DNA of 5,421 bases, taken from contig WLKR01000095.1 of assembly GCA_009701115.1 (NCBI GenBank), positions 1-5,421 on the forward strand, written 5' to 3'. The DNA is from Actinomycetota bacterium. Its GTDB lineage: Bacteria; Actinomycetota; Acidimicrobiia; Acidimicrobiales; RAAP-2. Numbering within the stretch: the stretch's first letter is position 1; every line of letters starts with the position of its first letter. The translations under genes were made by a program, and so were the position numbers. Of the stretch, positions 1-5,421 are shown piece after piece. Under the pieces are notes generated by a model, which did no database searches, was not told the origin of the DNA, and worked only from the letters and a program-made list of their open reading frames with translations.

Positions 1-195
1 GTCGGAGTCCTCGGACTCCAAGAACAGCATCTGGGCACAAATCAAGTTGGCCACGGTGTCGTCGACGCCGGTACCAAGGAAGACAATGCGCTCACGCAGC
101 AGACGGCTGTAGAGGTCGTAGGCACGCTCGCCACGAGCCGACGACTCAACGACGGTAGGTACGAGATAGTTCTGGGCGCGGAAGAATTCATTCAC
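1..195 (-). CDS. clpP: ATP-dependent Clp protease proteolytic subunit, N-terminal part (cut by window edge)
   Basis: This is the first 65 codons of ClpP, the serine peptidase that forms a tetradecameric chamber in the cytosol and degrades proteins fed to it by ClpX or ClpC. The visible protein has the family N-terminus: the axial-loop segment NYLVPTVVE at residues 9-17, [13 protein letters not shown] at 21-33, then [15 protein letters not shown] at 36-50. The catalytic Ser, His and Asp lie beyond the left edge and cannot be checked. The start is GTG at 193-195: an in-frame TAG at 205-207 blocks any longer form, the nearby ATG is out of frame, and a good ribosome site precedes it. There is almost no propeptide before the NYLVPTVVE segment. 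It follows tig by 16 bases, so the two are probably one operon. Actinobacteria often have tandem clpP1-clpP2 here, and this would be the first copy; the second is not in view. Confidence 0.95.
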   Translation of the reverse strand, partial: MNEFFRAQNYLVPTVVESSARGERAYDLYSRLLRERIVFLGTGVDDTVANLICAQMLFLESEDSD

Positions 196-199
196 AACG

Positions 200-206
200 T
201 CACCCT
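200..206 (-). promoter_or_regulatory. Ribosome binding site for clpP
   Basis: On the minus strand the bases AGGGTGA end five bases before the GTG start of clpP. GGTGA pairs with UCACC at the 3' end of 16S rRNA. This site supports the GTG as the start. It sits wholly inside the 16-base gap after the tig stop, so clpP has its own initiation site within the shared transcript. Confidence 0.7.
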
Positions 207-211
207 ACCGA

Positions 212-1549
212 CTAGTTAAGACCGAAGGCGTCAGCCTGGTTCTCGGCGAAGAGTTCCTTGTCAAGTTCGGCGCCATTGCCGTCAACGTACTTCACGTTGT
301 CGTAGAGCCAACGGGAGGCCTTCATCTTGGCGACTTCGGCGTAGAAGGCAATCTTGCGGCCGGTCTCTTGAAGGTTGGTCCGCAGGAGTTCCGGTGTGAC
401 GTCCATGGACTCCGCGGTAATGGCGAGCTCTTGGGTCACGTCTTCTTCGGTGGGGTCGAGCCCCTGCGCCTTGGCCAGGGCACGAAGACCGAGGTCGATA
501 CGAACCGACTTCTTGGCATCTTCCTTCAAAACCTCGATCAGTTGCTCGGCCGTCTGGTTGGTCACGCGAAGGAAGGTTTCAAGGTCGAGCCGCTGACTTT
601 CGAGGCGGTGCTCTAAGTCGTGCAGGCGATACTCAATTTCAGACTGCACGAGGGCTTCGGGCACGGCACTCTCGTCAATCAGATTGGCGAGGGCCAAGAG
701 AGTCTGGTCACGTCGTGCCATCTGAACTTCAACGGCCTTCATGCGCGTGAGCTGATTGACCAGTCCTTCACGGAGCGCTTCAACGGTGGCGTACTCAGAG
801 TTCTCTTCGACCCAGGCATCGTTCAGCTCTGGAAGTACTCGCTCACTAACTGCAGTGATGTCCAACTTCCAGGCCATAGCGATACCGCCAGGGCCACGAC
901 CAATCAGTTCGAGTGTCTCGCCGGCCTTGAGGCCGATGATGAGTTCGTCAACACCATCGGTAAGGGCGTCAGAACCAACGGTGTAGACGTAGTCGTCGAC
1001 GTCGATGACGTTGTCCGCATCGGCGGGATCGGTACCGAGGACGTTCAACGTCACTACGTCATTGCTAACGACACCGCGCTCAACGCGAACGAGTTCGGCG
1101 TCTGACTCGCGAAGTCGGTTGATCTGCGCTTCGATCTCGTCGTCGCTGGGGCTAATCGATGGCAACGTTACGACCAAAGACTGATGGCCGGTAATGGTGA
1201 GTTCTGGTCGTACCTCTACCTCGGCAGTAAAGGAGAGGTCGCCCTGCTCTTCACCCGCAGTGATGTCGATGGTCGGCTGGGCGATTGGGTCGATCATGGT
1301 GTCGGCGACGGCGCGGGCGTAGAAGTCGGGAATCGATGAATTCAACGCTTCGGCACGAAGCACCTGTGGTCCACCGATGCGGGCTTCGATCAAGGAGCGA
1401 GGGGCTTTACCCTTGCGGAAGCCCTTGACGTTGATGTCTTCAGCGAAGACCTTCGCGGTGGCCTCGATGGCCTTTTCGACGGCGGCAGCTTCGACCTCAA
1501 CGGTGAGCTTGACGCGATTGTTTTCTAGAACGGTGACTGAGGCTTGCAT
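212..1549 (-). CDS. tig: Trigger factor, ribosome-associated chaperone with an eroded PPIase domain
   Basis: Trigger factor binds the ribosome at the exit tunnel and shields nascent chains in the cytosol. The 445-residue length fits the family. The ribosome-binding domain spans about residues 1-115 and holds the signature GFRKGKAP at 43-50. An FKBP-like region follows at about 157-236, recognisable from VSNDVVTLNVLG (161-172) and GLKAGETLEL (206-215). The helical chaperone arms run from about 238 (LPELNDAWVEEN) to the end. The FKBP region is unusual: the segment that normally reads like GSGxFIPGFE is GSDALTDGVDEL at 192-203, without its aromatic residues, and the stretch after KAGE is several residues shorter than in Escherichia coli. 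Prolyl isomerase activity is therefore probably lost; this is inferred from motifs only. The start at 1549 gives a typical N-terminus (MQASVTVLENNRVKLTVEV). The only upstream purine-rich match, GGTAGG, lies 11 bases away and partly within a small hairpin. The stop is TAG, 16 bases before clpP. Confidence 0.97.
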   Translation of the reverse strand: MQASVTVLENNRVKLTVEVEAAAVEKAIEATAKVFAEDINVKGFRKGKAPRSLIEARIGGPQVLRAEALNSSIPDFYARAVADTMIDPIAQPTIDITAGEEQGDLSFTAEVEVRPELTITGHQSLVVTLPSISPSDDEIEAQINRLRESDAELVRVERGVVSNDVVTLNVLGTDPADADNVIDVDDYVYTVGSDALTDGVDELIIGLKAGETLELIGRGPGGIAMAWKLDITAVSERVLPELNDAWVEENSEYATVEALREGLVNQLTRMKAVEVQMARRDQTLLALANLIDESAVPEALVQSEIEYRLHDLEHRLESQRLDLETFLRVTNQTAEQLIEVLKEDAKKSVRIDLGLRALAKAQGLDPTEEDVTQELAITAESMDVTPELLRTNLQETGRKIAFYAEVAKMKASRWLYDNVKYVDGNGAELDKELFAENQADAFGLN

Positions 1550-1591
1550 AAGGCTGAAAGCCTACCGGCGAGCGGGGACCCCCTGTGGGGG
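1550..1591 (-). other. Gap between the MDMPI-like gene and tig, with two short hairpins
   Basis: This 42-base gap holds two perfect inverted repeats. CCCCC-TGT-GGGGG (plus strand, 1579-1591) begins directly after the stop of the upstream gene. AGGCT-GAA-AGCCT (1551-1563) ends one base before the tig ATG. Neither is followed by a T-run on the minus strand, so neither is a standard intrinsic terminator. The first could cause partial polarity or processing. The second could tuck part of the weak tig ribosome site (GGTAGG, 1561-1566) into a stem. A tig promoter may lie inside the upstream gene; I could not place one with confidence. Confidence 0.45.
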
Positions 1592-2401
1592 CTAAATCAT
1601 GATGGCGAGCGCATCCGCAATCCGCTCGGCCAACTGGCGGTCCCCCTGGACATTGGTCTCGGCGGCCTGGAGAAAGGCGGCACCGGAGATTCGGCCGGCC
1701 GCTCGGCGCCAGAATAGGGCTACGGGCGTGGAAATCTCGAGATTGGGCTCCCCGGGACCCTCGGCGGCTCGGGCTCGGCCGCCTTGAATCTCAATTTCGA
1801 TACTTCGACCGACCCGACCCTCCAGATTCACCCGCACCCGACTCCCCTCGGGCGCCTGAGCCTTTTTCCCAATGACGTAGGGCAGGGCCGCTTCGAAGCG
1901 GTTGATCACAATCTCCTCACCGATGCCGTGATCATCTTCAGGGAGCGCTAGCGCGTCTCGAAGATCTTGCAGATGAATCCAACTATCCAAGATTCGCGTC
2001 TCAATGAACCGGTGGTACGGTGCTTGACCCTCGGGGCTCCAGCCAACTGTGTCCCAGGCAGCCTGATCGAGCCCCTGCAGTCGAAGCAGTGTTGCTCGCG
2101 TGACCTCTCGAAACTCCTGCAACATCTCGCTCTTAGAACGTTCGCGCCGCTCAAAGACAAAGGCTTCGTTGATCTTGCCGATGTCATTGCGGACATGCTC
2201 TGGCACCTCGCTAGGCATCTCGGGGGCCGCCACTCCGGCGAGCATCAATTCAAATCCGATGAGGTGGCTCACCACATCGCGCACCGACCAACCAGGACAG
2301 GGCGTTTGGCGGTCAAAATCGCTCTCGGTAATCGAGGAAAGCAGAACGTCGGTCTTTAACCACGTCTCTTCCAGACCGTCAATTAGCCATTCGTAGGGCA
2401 T
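1592..2401 (-). CDS. MDMPI/DinB-superfamily protein (TIGR03083-like, possibly mycothiol-dependent)
   Basis: This 269-residue protein has the layout of the actinobacterial mycothiol-dependent maleylpyruvate isomerase superfamily: an N-terminal DinB-like four-helix metal-binding domain (about 1-155) and a C-terminal SCP2-like alpha/beta domain (about 165-269). The N-terminal part shows the family motif TPCPGWSVRDVVSHLIGFE at 33-51, with H46 as the likely first metal ligand, and RILDSWIHLQDLRDAL at 136-151. There D139 and H143 stand at the E-x3-H spacing that supplies the other two ligands in the characterised isomerase; the aspartate replaces the usual glutamate. Members of this superfamily are thought to be thiol-dependent enzymes, but most have no known substrate, and no aromatic-degradation gene is nearby, so a true maleylpyruvate isomerase is unlikely. 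It starts at ATG 2401 with an excellent ribosome site and ends 42 bases before tig on the same strand, so co-transcription is possible. It diverges from the tRNA-Pro gene. Confidence 0.85.
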   Translation of the reverse strand: MPYEWLIDGLEETWLKTDVLLSSITESDFDRQTPCPGWSVRDVVSHLIGFELMLAGVAAPEMPSEVPEHVRNDIGKINEAFVFERRERSKSEMLQEFREVTRATLLRLQGLDQAAWDTVGWSPEGQAPYHRFIETRILDSWIHLQDLRDALALPEDDHGIGEEIVINRFEAALPYVIGKKAQAPEGSRVRVNLEGRVGRSIEIEIQGGRARAAEGPGEPNLEISTPVALFWRRAAGRISGAAFLQAAETNVQGDRQLAERIADALAIMI

Positions 2402-2461
2402 GGGTCACCTTTGAACCTGAGTCGCATCGATTGCGAGTAGCGTTAGTCCCACAGATTACGA
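2402..2461. other. Divergent gap expected to hold promoters for the MDMPI-like gene and tRNA-Pro
   Basis: Two divergent transcription units leave only 60 bases here, so promoters for both should lie in or near this gap. For the tRNA, TAGCGT at 2438-2443 (plus strand, TAnnnT type) would start transcription about 12 bases before the mature 5' end, but no good -35 sits at the right distance. For the MDMPI-like gene, TAATCT (minus strand, 2458-2453) would give a leader of about 45 bases, and its -35 would fall inside the tRNA gene, where I see no match. Both are weak candidates. Confidence 0.3.
2405..2412 (-). promoter_or_regulatory. Strong ribosome binding site for the MDMPI-like gene
   Basis: The minus strand reads AAAGGTGA, ending three bases before the ATG at 2401. 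AGGTGA is complementary to UCACCU at the 16S rRNA 3' end. It fixes the start codon and contrasts with the weak site before tig and the lack of a clear one before the ATPase gene. Confidence 0.75.
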
Positions 2462-2539
2462 CGGGAAGTAGCGCAGCTTGGTTAGCGCGCCTGGTTTGGG
2501 ACCAGGAGGCCGCGGGTTCGAATCCCGCCTTCCCGACCA
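2462..2539 (+). tRNA. tRNA-Pro, anticodon UGG, CCA encoded
   Basis: A complete cloverleaf can be read directly. The acceptor stem CGGGAAG (2462-2468) pairs with CTTCCCG (2529-2535) over all seven pairs. The D-arm contains GCGCAGCTTGGTTAGCGC. The anticodon stem CCTGG (2490-2494) pairs with CCAGG (2502-2506) around the loop TTTGGGA, giving anticodon TGG at 2497-2499, which decodes CCA and, by wobble, other proline codons. The T-arm GCGGG-TTCGAAT-CCCGC spans 2512-2528. A discriminator A at 2536 and a gene-encoded CCA at 2537-2539 follow. C1-G72 with A73 is normal for bacterial tRNA-Pro. I see no terminator after it, so readthrough into the ATPase gene 65 bases downstream is possible. Confidence 0.97.
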
Positions 2540-2572
2540 GACTTCACACCTCCGCGCCTGCTAACAGCCAAG

Positions 2573-2583
2573 TGGCGTCGCCA
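2573..2583. repeat. Interrupted palindrome TGGCG-T-CGCCA, possible operator
   Basis: Two five-base arms form a perfect inverted repeat around a single central T. It lies 22-32 bases before the ATPase start codon, between the proposed -10 and -35 positions. A dimeric repressor bound here would block RNA polymerase. Arms this short can arise by chance in GC-rich DNA, so the operator role is inference. Confidence 0.3.
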
Positions 2584-2584
2584 A

Positions 2585-2604
2585 ATGGGCAATAAGATGG
2601 GCAA
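2585..2604 (+). repeat. Direct repeat ATGGGCAA, two copies 12 bp apart, flanking the -10 candidate
   Basis: The octamer ATGGGCAA occurs at 2585-2592 and again at 2597-2604, with only AAGA between copies. The second copy touches the ATG of the ATPase gene. The -10 candidate TAAGAT spans the junction between copies. The 12-base period is close to one helical turn, as for tandem half-sites of a regulator, but a small slippage duplication would look the same. Confidence 0.5.
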
Positions 2605-4638
2605 ATGAACAATCTGCTCGATGTACGCAATCTTCGTACGGCCTTTCGCATCCAAGAACAGAGCGTCACCGCCGTTGACGATGTGTCTTTCTCCATCAGT
2701 GCCGGCGAGTGCTTCGGTCTCGTTGGTGAGTCGGGCTGTGGCAAGACCACGACCGGCCTGGCTATCTTGCAGCTCCTCCCCGTCAATGGCTCCATTACCG
2801 GAGGCTCCGTTTTGCTAGACGGCCAAGATTTGACCGCCCTGAGCGAGGGTGATTTGCGAAAAATTCGTGGAAATCAAATCGCTTTGATCCCCCAAGACCC
2901 CATGACGGCGCTGAACCCCGTCCACCGGATTGGCCACCAAATCGCCGAGCCCCTTCTCCTCCACCGGGGAATGAGCTACAAGGAGAGCGAGCAGCGCGTC
3001 CTAGAAGTACTCGAAATGGTCGAGATTCCATCCCCGAAAGAGCGTCTTCGCCAGTACCCGCACGAACTCTCCGGTGGTCTCCGTCAGCGCATGATGATCG
3101 CCATGGCCCTGGTCTGTGAACCCAAACTCTTGATTGCCGACGAACCGACTACTGCCCTCGACGTCACCATTCAGGCTCAGATTCTCGACATCCTGGATAA
3201 TCTCCGCAAAGAACTAAAGATGGGCGTCCTACTCGTCACGCACGACATGGGTGTTATTGCCGAACGAGCCGACCGGGTCGGTGTGATGTACGCCGGCAAG
3301 ATGGTGGAAGAGTCTTCGACCTCGACGCTGTTTAACTCCATGCGCCACCCCTACGCCCAGGCTCTCCTGGCCGCAGTCCCCTCATCGACCGCCAAGAAGA
3401 ATGTGCGCTTGGCCTCGATCGAAGGCATTCCGCCAAGCCTCAGCAGCCTCCCCGTGGGCTGTCGCTATGCCGAGCGTTGCACTTTCGTACAAGACCAGTG
3501 CCGCACCGAGCAGCCCCCCATGGCCGACCAGGACTCAAGTCACATCTACGCCTGCTTCAACCCCGTCAATGGACCCTCACAGATTGCCGCCGTTGAGATT
3601 CGACGGAGCGAATCAGCGCTAGATGTTGTTCAAAAGCCACTCCTCACGGTGACCTCCCTCGTAAAGGAGTTCCCCGTCGGCTCCGCTCTAAGCCTTCGGA
3701 AGAACAATCGTGTAGTGCACGCCGTGTCGGACGTTTCGTTCGAAATCCGTCAAGGTGAAACCTTTGGCCTCGTCGGTGAATCCGGTTGCGGCAAGACCAC
3801 CATTGGTCGCCTCATCACTGGCATTGAAGACCCCACGAGCGGCTCTATCCACTTCGCCGACAGTGAGACCGACGGTAAGAAGGGGCGCGAACTGCGCAAG
3901 GCCTTGGCTCGTGAACGTCAGATGATGTTCCAGGACCCCTACGCCTCGCTCGACCCGCGCATGCGCGTTGGCGAGATCATTGCTGAGCCCTTGGCCATTC
4001 AGGGCCGGGTCACAGCGAAGGCTCGCTACATCCGTGTCATGGAACTCTTCGACAAGGTCGGACTGGATAAGTCAGCCATCGACCGCTTCCCTCACGAATT
4101 CTCCGGTGGCCAGCGCCAGCGCATCGGTCTCGCCCGAGCACTCGCACTCGACCCACGACTTATCGTTGCCGACGAGCCGGTGTCAGCGCTCGACGTTTCG
4201 ATTCAGGCGCAGATCCTGAACTTGATGGGCGATCTCCAGCAGGAAATGGGACTTTCTTACGTATTCATCTCCCACGACCTCGCGGTGGTGCGATTTATTG
4301 CCCAGCGCGTCGGCGTTATGTATCTCGGCCAGCTGGTCGAAGTGGGAGATATCAACTCGGTCTTCGACACCCCAGCGCACCACTACACCAGCGCCCTTAT
4401 CGGTTCTGCCCCCACGCCAGACCCTGACGCCAAGAAGGCCATTGGGAATGATCGCATCCGCCTCATGGGTGAGCTGCCAAGTCCTATTGACCTACCGACG
4501 GGTTGTCGATTCAATACCCGCTGCCCCGCGGCCACCGACCTCTGTCGGACCACCGAGCCGCAGCTGGAAACGATTGGTAACGACCACCAGGTGCGTTGCC
4601 ACTTCCCACTCCACAAGGGTTCAGTAGCCGCTCAGTAG
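2605..4638 (+). CDS. Fused DppD-DppF type ATPase of an oligopeptide/dipeptide ABC importer
   Basis: This 677-residue protein contains both ATP-binding subunits of a peptide-type importer in one chain and would work at the inner face of the membrane. The first ABC domain has Walker A GESGCGKT (41-48), Q-loop Q97, signature LSGGL (155-159), Walker B LLIADE (175-180) and H-loop H213. The second has Walker A at 391-398, Q443, signature FSGGQ (499-503), Walker B LIVADE (519-524) and H557. Both sites therefore look catalytically intact. Each half ends in the oligopeptide/dipeptide-type C-terminal region (TIGR01727-like), with four cysteines: C286, C292, C299, C317 and C634, C640, C647, C665, at identical spacing (6, 7, 18). 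In mycobacterial fused OppD such a cysteine set is reported to bind an iron-sulfur cluster. The start is ATG 2605 without a clear ribosome site. The expected permease partner lies convergently downstream on the other strand. Peptides are the usual substrate class, but nickel or other small solutes cannot be ruled out. Confidence 0.95.
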   Translation: MNNLLDVRNLRTAFRIQEQSVTAVDDVSFSISAGECFGLVGESGCGKTTTGLAILQLLPVNGSITGGSVLLDGQDLTALSEGDLRKIRGNQIALIPQDPMTALNPVHRIGHQIAEPLLLHRGMSYKESEQRVLEVLEMVEIPSPKERLRQYPHELSGGLRQRMMIAMALVCEPKLLIADEPTTALDVTIQAQILDILDNLRKELKMGVLLVTHDMGVIAERADRVGVMYAGKMVEESSTSTLFNSMRHPYAQALLAAVPSSTAKKNVRLASIEGIPPSLSSLPVGCRYAERCTFVQDQCRTEQPPMADQDSSHIYACFNPVNGPSQIAAVEIRRSESALDVVQKPLLTVTSLVKEFPVGSALSLRKNNRVVHAVSDVSFEIRQGETFGLVGESGCGKTTIGRLITGIEDPTSGSIHFADSETDGKKGRELRKALARERQMMFQDPYASLDPRMRVGEIIAEPLAIQGRVTAKARYIRVMELFDKVGLDKSAIDRFPHEFSGGQRQRIGLARALALDPRLIVADEPVSALDVSIQAQILNLMGDLQQEMGLSYVFISHDLAVVRFIAQRVGVMYLGQLVEVGDINSVFDTPAHHYTSALIGSAPTPDPDAKKAIGNDRIRLMGELPSPIDLPTGCRFNTRCPAATDLCRTTEPQLETIGNDHQVRCHFPLHKGSVAAQ

Positions 4639-4805
4639 TTCTGCCGTTGGCGGTTGTGAATAAAACCGAAGCGCGGACAAGCACCGAGTCGATTTACGGG
4701 CGTGAGCAATTGCTCCAGAGATTGAACTGATGTCGACATTTGCAGGGAATGCTCAACTCGGAAAACGAGTTGCGCCCAACGAGGGTCTGCAATGCAAAAC
4801 GACTA
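4639..4805. other. Convergent gap rich in inverted repeats, no T-tract terminator seen
   Basis: The 167 bases between the two converging stops hold no credible gene. They contain a 12 bp perfect palindrome GAGCAATTGCTC (4704-4715), a 10 bp perfect palindrome ATGTCGACAT (4730-4739), and a 7 bp stem CAACTCG-GAAAA-CGAGTTG (4754-4772). GGGCG at 4698-4702 can pair with CGCCC at 4773-4777, enclosing all three. A weaker stem CGGTT/AACCG lies at 4651-4668. None is followed by a run of T on either strand, so no classical intrinsic terminator is present, although one is expected where two genes converge. Confidence 0.6.
4754..4772. terminator. Best hairpin for bidirectional transcription termination, lacking a T-run
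   Basis: The arms CAACTCG and CGAGTTG form a perfect seven-pair stem with a five-base loop, the strongest hairpin in the convergent gap. On the minus strand it lies 34 bases past the permease stop; on the plus strand it is about 115 bases past the ATPase stop. Actinobacterial terminators often have poor U-tracts, so it may stop transcription from one or both sides, but termination is not shown by the sequence. Confidence 0.35.
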
Positions 4806-5421
4806 CTACTGCGTGCGCAGTCGAACCTCAAAGACGTCTCGCAGGGCGTCGCCAACGTAGTTGAACGAGACCACTAGGAACAAGAAGATTGAAGCCACGG
4901 GGTAGACCTGCCACCACTGGTTCAGTTGGATCGACTGAACACCAGTGTTCAACATGGTCCCCCAGTCGGTCTTCGGCAGTGGAACACCCAATTGCAAGAA
5001 GCCCAAGGCCGAGAGAGCCAGGATGGAATCACCGACGGTGAAGGTTGTGACCGTAATGAGAGTGCTCACCGAATTCGGCAGCACATGGCGACGGATGATT
5101 CTGGTGTTGCTGCCACCCATTGAGCGCACGGCGCTGACGTACTCCCGGTTGCGAAGTGCAAGGGCTTCGGATCGCGTCAAGCGGGCAACTCCGTACCAAC
5201 CAGTACCACCTAAGACCAGTACTAGCAAGAGCTCCGAACGATTAAACACGGCCATAAGGGCCAGCAGGAGAAACAGCCCTGGAATCGCGAGAAGCGCGTC
5301 AACGATACGCATCAGCACGGCGTCGATAGCACCACCGCGGTACCCCGAAATAAGTCCGTAGGCAGCGCCCCAGGTCATAGCCACGAGGGCAGCCAGCAGG
5401 CCGACCTCGAGAGAAGTCTGA
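4806..5421 (-). CDS. DppC-type permease of a peptide ABC importer, C-terminal 204 residues (5' end outside window)
   Basis: This is the C-terminal two-thirds of an inner-membrane permease of the DppC/OppC group, normally about 280-320 residues. The reading frame stays open to the right edge. A GTG at 5382-5384 could be taken as a start, but the 12 codons before it (QTSLEVGLLAAL) continue the first hydrophobic helix of the permease domain, so the gene begins outside. Numbered from the edge, likely membrane segments are 6-26, 43-59, 64-79, 120-142 and 175-193. The EAA coupling loop is EYVSAVRSMGG at 93-103 followed by RHVLPN at 111-116; it docks on the ATPase subunits. LGFLQLGVPLPKTDWGTML (140-158) and NYVGDALRD (187-195) are typical of DppC. 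It converges on the fused ATPase gene across 167 bases, so any partnership is by function, not by shared transcript. A DppB-type gene is expected further right. Confidence 0.92.
   Translation of the reverse strand, partial: QTSLEVGLLAALVAMTWGAAYGLISGYRGGAIDAVLMRIVDALLAIPGLFLLLALMAVFNRSELLLVLVLGGTGWYGVARLTRSEALALRNREYVSAVRSMGGSNTRIIRRHVLPNSVSTLITVTTFTVGDSILALSALGFLQLGVPLPKTDWGTMLNTGVQSIQLNQWWQVYPVASIFLFLVVSFNYVGDALRDVFEVRLRTQ

Larger units (their letters stand above)
2570..2604 (+). promoter_or_regulatory. Candidate promoter giving a leaderless mRNA for the ATPase gene
   Basis: TAAGAT at 2593-2598 fits the actinobacterial -10 pattern TAnnnT and lies six bases before the ATG at 2605. That spacing would put transcription start on or next to the A of the start codon, so the mRNA would have no leader. 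In agreement, no convincing Shine-Dalgarno sequence precedes this ATG; GATGGG is a poor match. The -35 position (around 2570-2575, AAGTGG) is weak, as is common in such promoters. An alternative is readthrough from the tRNA with translation from a poor ribosome site. Confidence 0.45.

Noticed and set aside
620..1105. 161-codon open frame on the plus strand inside tig
   Set aside because: It is antisense to a well-supported trigger factor gene, its product has no recognisable motif, and it is a codon-bias shadow.
1967..2359. 130-codon plus-strand open frame inside the MDMPI-like gene
   Set aside because: Antisense shadow of a gene with clear family motifs; no family features in the translation.
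2462..2539. tRNA-Pro as an integration site for a mobile element
   Set aside because: No copy of the tRNA 3' end, no integrase and no shift in base composition are visible to the right; the next gene is an ordinary transporter ATPase.
4698..4777. A tRNA or decayed tRNA in the convergent gap
   Set aside because: The ends can form a seven-pair acceptor-like stem (two of them wobble), but there is no TTCGA T-loop, the T-arm spacing is wrong and no anticodon stem-loop can be drawn.
4730..4861. Short plus-strand frame starting at the ATG in the palindrome ATGTCGACAT, about 44 codons
   Set aside because: No ribosome site, half of it is antisense to the permease gene, and the product resembles nothing I know. 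A similar frame of about 35 codons on the minus strand starts from the same palindrome and was rejected for the same reasons.
4774..4866. Integron attC-like ends: GCCCAAC at 4774-4780 and GTTGAAC at 4860-4866
   Set aside because: Both match very degenerate consensus boxes, the second lies inside the permease coding region, and there is no integrase or cassette structure, so chance is the best explanation.
4806..5384. Reading the permease as a complete 192-residue protein starting at GTG 5384
   Set aside because: The frame stays open to the window edge and the upstream codons continue the first membrane segment of a DppC-type permease, so it is a partial gene.

Overview
The window looks like chromosomal DNA of a moderately high-GC actinobacterium. 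The evidence is a trigger factor and ClpP pair in the usual tig-clpP order, a protein of the mycothiol-dependent maleylpyruvate isomerase (MDMPI/DinB) superfamily that is mostly actinobacterial, an oligopeptide ABC transporter ATPase with both nucleotide-binding domains fused in one chain (a form known from mycobacteria), and what appears to be a leaderless start. The unusual trigger factor PPIase region suggests a deep-branching group such as Acidimicrobiia, but that placement is a guess.

Left half, minus strand (read right to left): an MDMPI-family protein (2401-1592), a 42 bp gap with two small hairpins, trigger factor tig (1549-212), a 16 bp gap, and the first 65 codons of clpP (195-1, cut by the window edge). 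The close spacing suggests a co-transcribed protein-quality-control unit, with the MDMPI-like gene as a possible leading member.

Centre: a 60 bp divergent gap, then on the plus strand a complete tRNA-Pro(UGG) with encoded CCA (2462-2539). A 65 bp gap follows, holding an 8 bp direct repeat, an 11 bp interrupted palindrome and a -10-like hexamer placed six bases before the ATG of the next gene.

Right half: a 677-residue fused DppD-DppF type ATPase (2605-4638, plus strand), a 167 bp convergent gap carrying several palindromes, and a DppC-type permease (4806 to beyond the right edge, minus strand). ATPase and permease are the parts of one kind of peptide importer, but here they lie on opposite strands and converge, so they cannot be in a single operon. 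The permease partner (DppB type) and the substrate-binding protein are not in the window. No mobile element, CRISPR array or clearly new multigene system is visible. The points most worth a second look are the duplicated four-cysteine motif in the ATPase, the start region of that gene, the palindrome-rich convergent gap, and the eroded PPIase domain of trigger factor.
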